IMG/VR virus record: IMGVR_UViG_3300030389_002537
Span: 1 to 61,719 of that record
Source of the DNA: a virus
Length of the DNA stretch: 61,719 bases
Reading direction: 5' to 3' (one strand)
Shown here: in pieces, positions 29,177 to 35,576 of the stretch
How positions within the stretch are numbered: position 1 is the first letter of the stretch
Layout: each line of letters opens with the position of its first letter
Notes under the pieces: generated by a model
What the model was told of the DNA's origin: nothing
Database searches by the model: none
The model's input: only the letters and a program-made list of their open reading frames with translations
Made by a program: the position numbers and the translations under genes

Positions 29177-29643
29177 GTGAATTTTTGTGTTTTAATTGTT
29201 TCATTCTTGTTAGCCACGCTGTGTTTCTCACCAATGTAGTAGTTCCAGTACGCATCGACTGAACATTCTGACTTGTACTTATCGGGCATACATTGAGGCG
29301 GTTGCTCAAATGACTCATGTGGTATGTCATCGGGCGCACTGAACAAAGAATCCTCGCATTTACTTATTGTCATGTGTTCCCTACCGTATTTCCAACGATA
29401 TATTGTGCCTAACGACATCATGTGTTCGTACAGCCAATCGTAATGCAGTGAGTTCTCACGCACCCACTTGGTAGATGGGTGGTTGTAGTGCGCTTTCTTG
29501 TATGGCACGTTGTCGCCATTACCGTAGTGATGGTGTGCTGTGCATAGCATCTGTGCTGATTCAAGTATCATCTTTACTACATGTTTGTCATACATGTAGC
29601 TAGCGGCTACGCTTGGATCTTCGTGTAAATAAAATATATTCAT
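29173..29643 (-). CDS. Pyrimidine-dimer-glycosylase-like phage protein
   Basis: A 156-residue protein opening MNIFYLHEDPSVAASYMYDK, then HVVKMILESAQMLCTAHH, NHPSTKWVREN and WLYEHM. This string of motifs is a familiar phage and cyanobacterial family sometimes annotated as pyrimidine dimer DNA glycosylase-related. The catalytic role is not established from sequence. The gene follows a tRNA-like element by 15 bases and overlaps the next frame by four bases. Confidence 0.6.
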   Translation of the reverse strand: MNIFYLHEDPSVAASYMYDKHVVKMILESAQMLCTAHHHYGNGDNVPYKKAHYNHPSTKWVRENSLHYDWLYEHMMSLGTIYRWKYGREHMTISKCEDSLFSAPDDIPHESFEQPPQCMPDKYKSECSVDAYWNYYIGEKHSVANKNETIKTQKFT

Positions 29644-29658
29644 GTTAATTAAATTAGA

Positions 29659-29752
29659 GTGAGCAAGAGGAATCGAACCTCAATGCATAACCAATAAAAG
29701 CAGTCAATCGGGTAGGGGCATCACACCCTAGCGGATCTTGCCAGACGCTCAC
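29659..29752 (-). tRNA. tRNA-like gene, atypical, anticodon uncertain
   Basis: The minus-strand transcript has a seven-pair acceptor stem (GTGAGCG with TGCTCAC, one G-T pair). It has a canonical T-arm (GAGG, loop TTCGATT, CCTC) and U at position 8. The D-arm pairs but its loop lacks the conserved GG. The anticodon stem has one mismatch; the best fit with U33 gives anticodon GCC (Gly). The variable region is long (about 27 bases). It may be a diverged or non-standard tRNA. Confidence 0.5.
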
Positions 29753-29763
29753 TAAGTATGTCG

Positions 29764-29946
29764 TTACATACCAATCAATATCTCAAACGCTTTGTCCATA
29801 GCATAGGTGCGTTGCTGTGTCATCGTACCGCATACTTGTGGTTTCGGTAACAATATAGATGCATCATCAATAGTGTATGTGGTTGCACCTCTTTGTATAG
29901 CGTTAGCTATCTGTCTTTGGTGGTGTAGTCTTTCTTGTGTAGTCAT
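29764..29946 (-). CDS. Small hypothetical protein
   Basis: 60 residues, helical N-terminus rich in Gln and His. Lies just upstream of the tRNA-like element in the same direction. No family recognised. Confidence 0.5.
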   Translation of the reverse strand: MTTQERLHHQRQIANAIQRGATTYTIDDASILLPKPQVCGTMTQQRTYAMDKAFEILIGM

Positions 29947-29978
29947 AGTGTGTTATTTTGCTTTCATATATCCATCGC

Positions 29979-30206
29979 TTAGTCCTCGACTGACGTACCC
30001 GTTTCGGTATCATCATAAGTATCGTCCTGAGGCTCTTTGCTATGCTCTGCTTTATGTAAATCATTTAATTGCATTTGTAGTTGTTCCGCTATGATACGCC
30101 ATTGCATAGCGGATTTCAACAGAGTTGTCTTGGTGTTTGCCTTGAGAACAGTTTTAATCTGCTCCTTTGTCCACCCCTCTAGTGGGTTAAATTCTTGTTC
30201 ACTCAT
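29979..30206 (-). CDS. Small hypothetical protein
   Basis: 75 residues with an acidic C-terminus. I chose the ATG at 30206 because it forms an ATGA overlap with the stop of the upstream gene, the standard junction here. A longer frame from 30263 would run deep into that gene. Contains FNPLEGWTKEQIK, a helix-capping pattern; function unknown. Confidence 0.6.
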   Translation of the reverse strand: MSEQEFNPLEGWTKEQIKTVLKANTKTTLLKSAMQWRIIAEQLQMQLNDLHKAEHSKEPQDDTYDDTETGTSVED

Positions 30207-30403
30207 TGATTTTGTACTTTGTTTAATCTTTTTAACTTCTCGTTGTTGCTTAAGGTTTCCCAATCTTTTGGCTTTATTATGCCAGGCGTAGCAAAGACAA
30301 TTCTTTCTTTGCGCTTGATTATTTCTTCTACCTTAGCATCGATTGGTGCGCTCATGTCTTGTAGCATCATGAACATCTTCATAAAATTTGCTGTGTTATT
30401 CAT
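30203..30403 (-). CDS. Small hypothetical protein
   Basis: 66 residues, Met-rich N-terminus and basic C-terminus. Preceded by the AAACCAATATAACA leader typical of this arm. ATGA overlap with the next gene. Unknown function. Confidence 0.55.
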   Translation of the reverse strand: MNNTANFMKMFMMLQDMSAPIDAKVEEIIKRKERIVFATPGIIKPKDWETLSNNEKLKRLNKVQNQ

Positions 30404-30671
30404 TGTTATATTGGTTTATAAATTCTATTACTGCCTTGTACATCATGTCTATCCCCCCACTTGACATAGGTGTAATTACAACTATATCGTTTTTGTTATA
30501 TATAGTAACATCACCATCATTTCTATTTACCCAATAGCCAAGACTTTCAATCCTCTCCACTACAGGCATAAGCCAATCCCACGAATTGTGGTATGTGTTG
30601 CCGTGAGCATCACATCTATATTCGTGATTCATAAATTCTGCTATTAGTTTGTTATTGTTAGTGAGTTCCAT
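30396..30671 (-). CDS. Small hypothetical protein
   Basis: 91 residues with alternating aromatic and charged residues, alpha/beta in appearance (for example YRCDAHGNTYHNSWDWLMPV). Overlaps its neighbours by 8 and 14 bases. A common small phage protein shape; no function known to me. Confidence 0.6.
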   Translation of the reverse strand: MELTNNNKLIAEFMNHEYRCDAHGNTYHNSWDWLMPVVERIESLGYWVNRNDGDVTIYNKNDIVVITPMSSGGIDMMYKAVIEFINQYNNE

Positions 30672-30831
30672 CGTTTGTTATTTCTTTTATTGCGTCAATA
30701 AGCATATCTCTAGCGTGTGTCGGATCGGACAGCACCGCCTGTACTAGCCATTCAAATTCGTCCTCCATGTTATATCCGTTGCGTATAATATCAACGTACC
30801 TCTCTGCTCGTTCTTGTATCTTGTAACTCAT
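30658..30831 (-). CDS. Small hypothetical protein
   Basis: 57 residues, acidic and helical (for example NMEDEFEWLVQAVLSD). Starts after an AAACCAAAACAAA leader. Overlaps the downstream gene by 14 bases and the upstream one by 41. Confidence 0.5.
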   Translation of the reverse strand: MSYKIQERAERYVDIIRNGYNMEDEFEWLVQAVLSDPTHARDMLIDAIKEITNDGTH

Positions 30832-30934
30832 TTTGTTTTGGTTTAATTGGTTTTGTAATTAGTTCTGCTAGTTCGTGCATACTGAATGATGCGAACCCTG
30901 ATTGTGTTTTTGGTTTACGTTGTCTGTCCTTCAT
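30791..30934 (-). CDS. Small hypothetical protein
   Basis: 47 residues, basic N-terminus (KDRQRKPKTQSGF). Overlaps both neighbours by 20-41 bases, so reality is less certain than for its neighbours. Confidence 0.35.
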   Translation of the reverse strand: MKDRQRKPKTQSGFASFSMHELAELITKPIKPKQNELQDTRTSREVR

Positions 30935-31061
30935 ATTTGTTAAAATTACTTACTATTATCTCGCACATAGTTCTCAAAGTGCGGTCTGGCATGTCGTCAA
31001 AGTGTGTAAGCAAGTCCTCTTGCACTCGCTCTCTTAGTTCTCGTAGTTGATGTATTGTCAT
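30915..31061 (-). CDS. Small hypothetical protein
   Basis: 48 residues, amphipathic helix rich in Arg, Glu and Leu. Shares one base with the stop of the upstream gene (TAATG), which supports the start. Confidence 0.5.
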   Translation of the reverse strand: MTIHQLRELRERVQEDLLTHFDDMPDRTLRTMCEIIVSNFNKYEGQTT

Positions 31062-31333
31062 TATCTCACATTTTGTGTGTTAATATTCCATTCGTCTAGT
31101 ATGTCAAGCACTTTCTCGTGTATACACATTGTGCCGTCATAGTCTAAAAGTTCTTTACCTTCAAGCCATAGCCCACCTTCTTCGTGATATAACATACCAC
31201 CTTCGTCTACATCGCATAACTCAAACCAACCCCACTCATGCTCTGTGTCTATGCTTACCTCTAATTGAATCTCTGCGTCCTTATCTAGCCTACCTATGTC
31301 TTCGGTAAATGTTATTGTTTTATTGTATTTCAT
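31061..31333 (-). CDS. Acidic hypothetical protein
   Basis: 90 residues, acidic, beta-rich, with FELCDVDEGGMLYHEEGGLW near the middle. ATGA overlap with the upstream gene. Resembles many small phage early proteins of unknown role. Confidence 0.6.
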   Translation of the reverse strand: MKYNKTITFTEDIGRLDKDAEIQLEVSIDTEHEWGWFELCDVDEGGMLYHEEGGLWLEGKELLDYDGTMCIHEKVLDILDEWNINTQNVR

Positions 31334-31518
31334 ATCATTGTAATGTTTCCGTTTGTGTCTATGTAACCCGCATCGATCAGAGCTGATGCAGTTCGCCCGT
31401 AGCTACCTTGTAGCGTCCATGCTTTACCACTGCTGATTAGCTCAGCGAATAGCTCTAGCACTCCCGTGTCGTCTAGAAGACCGCACTCGAAGTCGATTAT
31501 TTTGTCTGTTATATTCAT
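31330..31518 (-). CDS. Small hypothetical protein
   Basis: 62 residues. The core FECGLLDDTGVLELFAELIS and GKAWTLQGSYGRTASALIDA is a recognisable family of very small phage proteins seen in several hosts, without known function. The ATG at 31518 is chosen for its ATGA overlap with the upstream stop. Confidence 0.65.
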   Translation of the reverse strand: MNITDKIIDFECGLLDDTGVLELFAELISSGKAWTLQGSYGRTASALIDAGYIDTNGNITMI

Positions 31519-31772
31519 GATGTTAAGTCCCAAATTAGTTCTACGTTTTCTATAACTTCGAGTTCTCTGTCAGTACATGTTACTCCGTCCTTTACGGGGT
31601 ATATATTAGCTTGTAAGCCAAAATCTTCTCCGTTCTCTAAGAGTACTTCTCCGAATACGTTGATGTCTATGTATGGGCATAAACCCCACCATATATCTCT
31701 GCTTTCTTCGAAGTCTCCTGCGGGTATCACTAGTTCCCCGAATAGTTTTGATTTGATTAGTAATGATTTCAT
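31515..31772 (-). CDS. Small hypothetical protein
   Basis: 85 residues, acidic, beta-rich, possibly an OB- or SH3-like barrel. Preceded by the ATACATCATG start context shared with four other genes in this arm. Confidence 0.6.
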   Translation of the reverse strand: MKSLLIKSKLFGELVIPAGDFEESRDIWWGLCPYIDINVFGEVLLENGEDFGLQANIYPVKDGVTCTDRELEVIENVELIWDLTS

Positions 31773-31780
31773 GATGTATA

Positions 31781-31990
31781 TTATTTAATTGATTTTGTAA
31801 ATTCCTTCCATGCCATGCACTCGGTGCTACCTAAGTCTATGGCTATCTCTATGTTGGATATGTGTGTCCATGCATCGTCAGAGTGTATAGTCTGCTCGTA
31901 CATACTTTTACCGCTTTCGAGGTGGTCTATGACTACCTGAGCGTCGTCAATTATCATCTTCATTCGATGTATTAAATCTTCTCGTTTCAT
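31781..31990 (-). CDS. Small hypothetical protein
   Basis: 69 residues, helical. Its leader is AAACCAATAAAACATACATC, the clearest example of the early-gene leader motif. Function unknown. Confidence 0.6.
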   Translation of the reverse strand: MKREDLIHRMKMIIDDAQVVIDHLESGKSMYEQTIHSDDAWTHISNIEIAIDLGSTECMAWKEFTKSIK

Positions 31991-32000
31991 GATGTATGTT

Positions 32001-32234
32001 TTATTGGTTTACTTTTGCTTTTACGGATAGCATTTCTGTGTCGCATTGCTCAAGCTCTGCTTCACCTAGCGTATCCCATATCTCATCGTATAGATACTCA
32101 TATCTCAGGTATTCGTCGCCTTCGAGCTCGTAGTTTGTTATTCTTTCAACGGCTGATGGCGTAAGTTCGTCAGGTAAAGCTACCTCGATTGTGGTGGTGT
32201 ATGTACGCACCACTTCTATTTCAAATAGTTTCAT
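32001..32234 (-). CDS. Small hypothetical protein
   Basis: 77 residues, acidic, with a beta strand (MKLFEIEVVRTYTTTIEVA) typical of small phage proteins that form a ferredoxin- or dodecin-like sheet. The ATG at 32234 lies two bases after the upstream stop. A start at 32255 would overlap that gene. Confidence 0.6.
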   Translation of the reverse strand: MKLFEIEVVRTYTTTIEVALPDELTPSAVERITNYELEGDEYLRYEYLYDEIWDTLGEAELEQCDTEMLSVKAKVNQ

Positions 32235-32236
32235 GA

Positions 32237-32362
32237 TTATTGGTTTTTTGTCCATGTTTCGTATGCAAAGTCTATTGCATCGTTGATTTCTACTGCCTCT
32301 TCACGAGTGATTGTGTACCCTTCCATTCGGTACACTTCGATAATGTTATCTATTACGTCCAT
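32237..32362 (-). CDS. Small hypothetical protein
   Basis: 41 residues, acidic helix. Leader AAACCAATTAATACATC before the ATG. Family unknown. Confidence 0.5.
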   Translation of the reverse strand: MDVIDNIIEVYRMEGYTITREEAVEINDAIDFAYETWTKNQ

Positions 32363-32368
32363 GATGTA

Positions 32369-32494
32369 TTAATTGGTTTTCGATTGGTTTGATTCAAGTG
32401 GGTAGTAGCACGCCATATAGCTACTAATTACGTGGTTGGTTTCGCCTAACCTCGACCATTGAATCGGACTGCTAAGATACGACATAGAGTCCAT
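32369..32494 (-). CDS. Small hypothetical protein
   Basis: 41 residues, Ser- and Tyr-rich. The ATG lies five bases after a TAAATTTG element, so it may be made from its own leaderless transcript. Few coding signals beyond that. Confidence 0.4.
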   Translation of the reverse strand: MDSMSYLSSPIQWSRLGETNHVISSYMACYYPLESNQSKTN

Positions 32495-32499
32495 AAATC

Positions 32500-32507
32500 C
32501 AAATTTA
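32500..32507 (-). promoter_or_regulatory. TAAATTTG promoter -7 element (minus strand)
   Basis: TAAATTTG on the minus strand with five bases to the ATG at 32494. A perfect inverted repeat lies seven bases upstream of it, at 32514-32530. Confidence 0.5.
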
Positions 32508-32513
32508 TTTTTG

Positions 32514-32530
32514 TAATAACGTAGTTATTA
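32514..32530. promoter_or_regulatory. Inverted repeat, operator candidate
   Basis: TAATAAC, GTA, GTTATTA: seven perfect pairs around a three-base centre, immediately upstream of the TAAATTTG element. The position suits a repressor site; it could also form a small hairpin after the stop at 32528. No regulator is assigned. Confidence 0.4.
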
Positions 32531-32830
32531 GTATAGCTTTTTGACCTCCATGTCTAACTGTTTAGCAGCATAGTTGATGTGCTTAGATGTAGTGGGTGAA
32601 TGGTGCTTTGGTACGACTAGCGTGCCTACACCCTCCCACCCAAAAGCAACGTCAGTTTCGTAGCTCTTGACTATGATTCGCCACCCATGCCTACCGTTGT
32701 ACTCTTTACGCACCGATAGGTTTTGCTTGTACTTTGGTAAATCGATCTCGCGTGTGTGCGGTACACCCCACAGGTGTCCATCATCTCTGTACATTTCGTA
32801 CACTTCGTCTGCTCTTTCTAGTAATCCCAT
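32528..32830 (-). CDS. Hypothetical protein
   Basis: 100 residues, basic, beta-rich, containing NGRHGWRIIVKSY and a short C-terminal helix. No family recognised. Its stop overlaps the inverted repeat at 32514-32530. Confidence 0.6.
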   Translation of the reverse strand: MGLLERADEVYEMYRDDGHLWGVPHTREIDLPKYKQNLSVRKEYNGRHGWRIIVKSYETDVAFGWEGVGTLVVPKHHSPTTSKHINYAAKQLDMEVKKLY

Positions 32831-32832
32831 GT

Positions 32833-32976
32833 TTATTGATATTTGTCAAGTTTAACATCGCTGTATCCACGCACACTAAATTCGTGTGCAAGCATAGTAG
32901 CATCATCTAAGGTTAGTAAGTAGTCGTTTACTTCTGTACCACCTACCCACACTGAATAAATTTTTTCTGTATCCAT
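32833..32976 (-). CDS. Small hypothetical protein
   Basis: 47 residues with VWVGGTEVNDYLLTLDDA, a pattern I know from many very small phage proteins without function. Leader AAAACCAATAAAAC before the ATG. Confidence 0.65.
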   Translation of the reverse strand: MDTEKIYSVWVGGTEVNDYLLTLDDATMLAHEFSVRGYSDVKLDKYQ

Positions 32977-32988
32977 GTTTTATTGGTT

Positions 32989-33138
32989 TTAAAAGTTAAT
33001 ATCTAATTTTGCTTGTTCGCAGAATGCCTCTGCCACTAGGCTTACGCCTTCTGTGTCCTCACACCATGTGAAGTACTCGTATGCTAGTTCTAGCTCTTCA
33101 AAGCTAAATCCTCTGTATGGGTTGAATATTCTACTCAT
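32989..33138 (-). CDS. Small hypothetical protein
   Basis: 49 residues. The start at 33138 (MSRIFNPYRG) makes an ATGA overlap with the stop of the 27-residue peptide gene upstream, which argues against the longer frame from 33183. Confidence 0.6.
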   Translation of the reverse strand: MSRIFNPYRGFSFEELELAYEYFTWCEDTEGVSLVAEAFCEQAKLDINF

Positions 33139-33218
33139 GATGCTATCGCCATTGTGCATACGCTTACTACAAAGATTGTCCATGTGCTTAGCACGATTGT
33201 TATTAGTTTATCCTTCAT
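33135..33218 (-). CDS. 27-residue single-helix membrane peptide
   Basis: Residues 5-26 (LITIVLSTWTIFVVSVCTMA) form one membrane helix. The ATG has the AAACCAATAAAAA leader and the stop overlaps the next ATG. It resembles in layout the 28-residue peptide at 29090-29176. Function unknown. Confidence 0.5.
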   Translation of the reverse strand: MKDKLITIVLSTWTIFVVSVCTMAIAS

Positions 33219-33221
33219 TTT

Positions 33222-33389
33222 TTATTGGTTTAAATTGTCATATTGTTTAGCTAGGTATTCGATTTCTTCAGGGTGTATGGCTACATTCAGGTACTCCGAT
33301 ACGTTGATGTAGAGCATACCACCTACCTCTTCGCTAGGCGTTTCGTGGTGTACTTCAAGCACGAATGATGCTTTTTCTAATTGTGTCAT
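33222..33389 (-). CDS. Small acidic hypothetical protein
   Basis: 55 residues, acidic, with LEVHHETPSEEVGGMLYINV. ATGA overlap with the upstream stop. Unknown function. Confidence 0.6.
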   Translation of the reverse strand: MTQLEKASFVLEVHHETPSEEVGGMLYINVSEYLNVAIHPEEIEYLAKQYDNLNQ

Positions 33390-33823
33390 AGCAATATTTC
33401 TTTTTGGTTTTTACAGTCGTAGATTGCGATTTCGCCATGCTCTTTCGCTAGTTTCGTAGCTACGTCAAGGCTATACAGGTGTTGCACAAGGTCGAAGTAT
33501 ATCTGCCCCTTGTGTATCCATGTACCTACACCAATTCCAGAGGCGTACTTGTACATACGGTATGTGTTTTGGTGTTCATCAAGTAGCGTGTGATACTTAT
33601 CCCATAGCTTTTTGAACGCTTTGAAGTGTGCGCTTACGTCAGGGTATGCACTGCCGTCAACCTCTGCATACATAGTGGTTGGTTCAGTTAAACCACCTAC
33701 AATGTAACCTTCGGTTGGGTTGGTTGTGCCATCTGCAAGGCGTGTATATCCACCGTCTATGAGCGTATTAGCGTACGGTATACGTTTCTCGTATTCTTTC
33801 AGTAAATCCATAGAATAGTTCAT
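33386..33823 (-). CDS. Hypothetical early protein
   Basis: 145 residues, soluble, aromatic-rich. No signal or membrane segment and no catalytic motif. Starts after an AAACCAAAATTTTATACATC leader. The region before it holds a hairpin and a tRNA-like minihelix. Confidence 0.6.
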   Translation of the reverse strand: MNYSMDLLKEYEKRIPYANTLIDGGYTRLADGTTNPTEGYIVGGLTEPTTMYAEVDGSAYPDVSAHFKAFKKLWDKYHTLLDEHQNTYRMYKYASGIGVGTWIHKGQIYFDLVQHLYSLDVATKLAKEHGEIAIYDCKNQKEILL

Positions 33824-33854
33824 GATGTATAAAATTTTGGTTTGTAAGAGGGTT

Positions 33855-33890
33855 TATATACTACTCTCATAAATGAGAGGAGTAGTATAT
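33855..33890. terminator. Hairpin upstream of 33823, terminator or processing signal
   Basis: An ATATACTACTC arm pairs with GAGTAGTATAT (11 pairs), with a further TCAT/ATGA inner pairing and a three-base bulge. It lies between the tRNA-like element and the next gene on the minus strand. No T-tract follows, so RNA processing or stability is as likely as termination. Confidence 0.4.
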
Positions 33891-33909
33891 TAAACCTTCT
33901 AAAGGTTAG

Positions 33910-33954
33910 AGCCAAGAGGGGATTCGAACCCCTTCGCACCCTGTGTGCTTGGCT
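33910..33954 (-). ncRNA. tRNA-like minihelix (acceptor and T-arm only)
   Basis: On the minus strand AGCCAAG pairs perfectly with CTTGGCT, and AGGGG, loop TTCGAAT, CCCCT forms a canonical T-arm. In place of D- and anticodon arms there is only a short hairpin (GCAC, ACAGG, GTGC). At 45 bases it cannot be a normal tRNA. It may be a tRNA mimic or minihelix, or the 3-prime end of a host tRNA kept as an attachment-site remnant; no integrase is present. Confidence 0.55.
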
Positions 33955-33964
33955 TGTGTGGGTG

Positions 33965-34360
33965 TTACGCTACCTGTGGCGCACCGTCCATGAGTGCCTT
34001 GCAGTAGCGAACTGCGTCCTCAACAGAGTAGCCGAGTGAACGTAGTTCACTGAATTCAGGTAGGGCATTCACCTCTGCAACCGCTTCGGGTATGAAGTTT
34101 TCAGCTATCGCTGACTGCTTTTGCGCTTGCGCTTCGAGCTTTTGGTTTTTCGAAACCTTCGCTTTTGCCTTGCGCTTTGGCTTGCGCTTCGGTGCAGGTG
34201 CTACCTCTTCGAGGTTAGAGATAAAGTTTGCTAGAGTCTCCATAGACTCTGACAACTCCTTAAGGAGTTTCACAGCGTGTGCCTTGCGCTTGCTTGTTGG
34301 GTTGAACTTCGCTTGATTTACGGCTTTCTTTGCCTGCTTGATGAGTGTGCTTGTAAGCAT
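33965..34360 (-). CDS. First early protein, basic, Lys/Ala-rich
   Basis: 131 residues. A helical N-terminal half is followed by a very basic linker (KRKPKRKAKAKV near residues 57-68) and a C-terminal helical part. Base composition is visibly more G+C rich than its neighbours. It is the promoter-proximal gene of the leftward arm, so it is the first phage protein made. A nucleic-acid-binding or host-takeover role is plausible by charge; family unknown. Its leader contains ATACATCATG. Confidence 0.65.
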   Translation of the reverse strand: MLTSTLIKQAKKAVNQAKFNPTSKRKAHAVKLLKELSESMETLANFISNLEEVAPAPKRKPKRKAKAKVSKNQKLEAQAQKQSAIAENFIPEAVAEVNALPEFSELRSLGYSVEDAVRYCKALMDGAPQVA

Positions 34361-34408
34361 GATGTATAAGATTTTTGGTTTACGTCAATTCCGAATGAAT
34401 CGACACCA

Positions 34409-34439
34409 CAAAGATATGGAAATAAAACACCGATGTCAA
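34409..34439 (-). promoter_or_regulatory. Strong leftward early promoter
   Basis: On the minus strand TTG (34437-34439), exactly 20 bases, then TATCTTTG (34409-34416). Both boxes match the Bacteroidota housekeeping sigma consensus. It drives the leftward arm with a leader of about 45 bases before the ATG at 34360. It is one of only two places where both boxes are plain. Confidence 0.75.
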
Positions 34440-34442
34440 GTT

Positions 34443-35046
34443 TTTGAGGGATTAATTTCGTGCGCGATTTCTCCCGCAGGAAGGTTACGAAGTAACCCGC
34501 GTGGAAACAGGCGAAAATTCGGGCTATGCCGCGAGCGCTTGCGTGTGCATGACGCGAGGCAGATTTTGTATTGATAATTCATGGTTTGTATTGCAATTAA
34601 ATCGCCAATAAATGCTAACAATGAGGGGGTAATTATCAACAATAAAACTGAGGGTTGTGCGCATGCGTGTTAGAGTTATACTCTAAGACGTGTATGGTAC
34701 GGGGGTGATTGTCACACACTTACGTCGAACCGTGCCCAATTTCGTGTATTTGCGATGCGGTTAAACAATGAGTTTAAGTTTGATGCACTACTTACTTGGG
34801 TATCAGTGAGTTACCGTCGTACACTTGGGCATGTCACACGTCCATATGCGAAGGGGGGAGGTCAAAATTTTCGATTTTTTTACAAAAAATTTGCTTTTTA
34901 AATTACATATAATCCCCACCCTAAACATTTCTCGCCGTTTTTTCCAGGGGGATCCGTATTTTTTTTGCGATGGTTATACCCCCTTCCCATTCTAAAGCAT
35001 TGATAAGCGGTCAATTAGACTATTTTGCTTAAATCAGCACTTTAAT
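34443..35046. other. Gene-free region between divergent arms, origin candidate
   Basis: About 600 bases without a credible gene. It holds G+C-rich short palindromes (such as TGCGCATGCG near 34660), two TGTCACAC copies (34711 and 34834) and repeated TTGGG motifs near 34795-34830. A long AT-rich stretch at 34862-34910 could unwind. This composition and its place between divergent promoters suit a replication origin or control region. No iteron array or DnaA box set is obvious. Confidence 0.4.
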
Positions 35047-35047
35047 C

Positions 35048-35078
35048 TTGACTTTTAAAAAAATATGTTATACCTTTG
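35048..35078 (+). promoter_or_regulatory. Strong rightward promoter
   Basis: TTG (35048-35050), exactly 20 bases, then TACCTTTG (35071-35078). Same spacing as the leftward promoter at 34409-34439. Transcript would begin near 35083 and reach the gene at 35168. Confidence 0.75.
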
Positions 35079-35167
35079 CTATCCATATGATGCATATCAA
35101 AGCTAATCTAGATGATTAGGGTGTGTATACACGAATAAGCATTATAAATGTTAAATACAGGTTAGCT

Positions 35168-35455
35168 ATGCGCATAAAAAAGAGAGATCCAAAGGTAGGA
35201 ACGGGTAAAAAACCAAAGGGTTCAGGAAGAAGGCTGTATACAGACGAGAATCCTAAGGATACTGTGCGTATAAAGTTTGCTACACCAGCAGATGCCAGGA
35301 GGACCGTATCAAAAGTGAAAAGAAGCGGTAAATCTTTTGCAAGAAAAATACAAATATTGACGGTTGGTGAGCAGAGAGCTAAAGTAATGAAGAAGAATAA
35401 AGTTGTAAATATATTTAAAAGAGGTAAAAACGCCATTCGTCGTGAAAGTAAATAA
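35168..35455 (+). CDS. Small basic phage protein
   Basis: 95 residues, strongly basic, with KPKGSGRRLYTDENPKDTV, a motif found in small marine-phage proteins. I chose the ATG at 35168; a GTG at 35123 is upstream but unsupported. Likely binds DNA or packs in the virion, since related basic proteins occur at 52272-53199. Confidence 0.6.
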   Translation: MRIKKRDPKVGTGKKPKGSGRRLYTDENPKDTVRIKFATPADARRTVSKVKRSGKSFARKIQILTVGEQRAKVMKKNKVVNIFKRGKNAIRRESK

Positions 35456-35564
35456 AAGAAAATACATATCTAACAAGATCAAGAAGATTATGGCCGAGGG
35501 TAAGCCCATGAAACAGGCGGTTGCTATCGCCTTGAGTATGTATAAGAGGAAGATGAAAAAGTAG
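35442..35564 (+). CDS. Small basic protein, GTG start
   Basis: 40 residues (VNKRKYISNKIKKIMAEGKP and on), ending QAVAIALSMYKRKMKK. The QA-AIALS ending is typical of a small DUF6496-like phage protein. Overlaps the previous gene by 14 bases and stops directly before the promoter at 35565. Confidence 0.55.
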   Translation: MKVNKRKYISNKIKKIMAEGKPMKQAVAIALSMYKRKMKK

Positions 35565-35572
35565 TATATTTG
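35565..35572 (+). promoter_or_regulatory. TATATTTG promoter -7 element, leaderless type
   Basis: TATATTTG, four bases (CTCC), ATG at 35577. Same spacing as at 18, 8906, 42803, 57567 and 59321. Confidence 0.65.
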
Positions 35573-35576
35573 CTCC

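Noticed and set aside
33910-33954. Functional attachment site for lysogeny
   Set aside because: No integrase, excisionase or repressor cluster found; kept only as an alternative reading of the minihelix.
34565-34672. Short frames in the control region
   Set aside because: Frames here are short, lack start signals and have composition unlike neighbouring genes.
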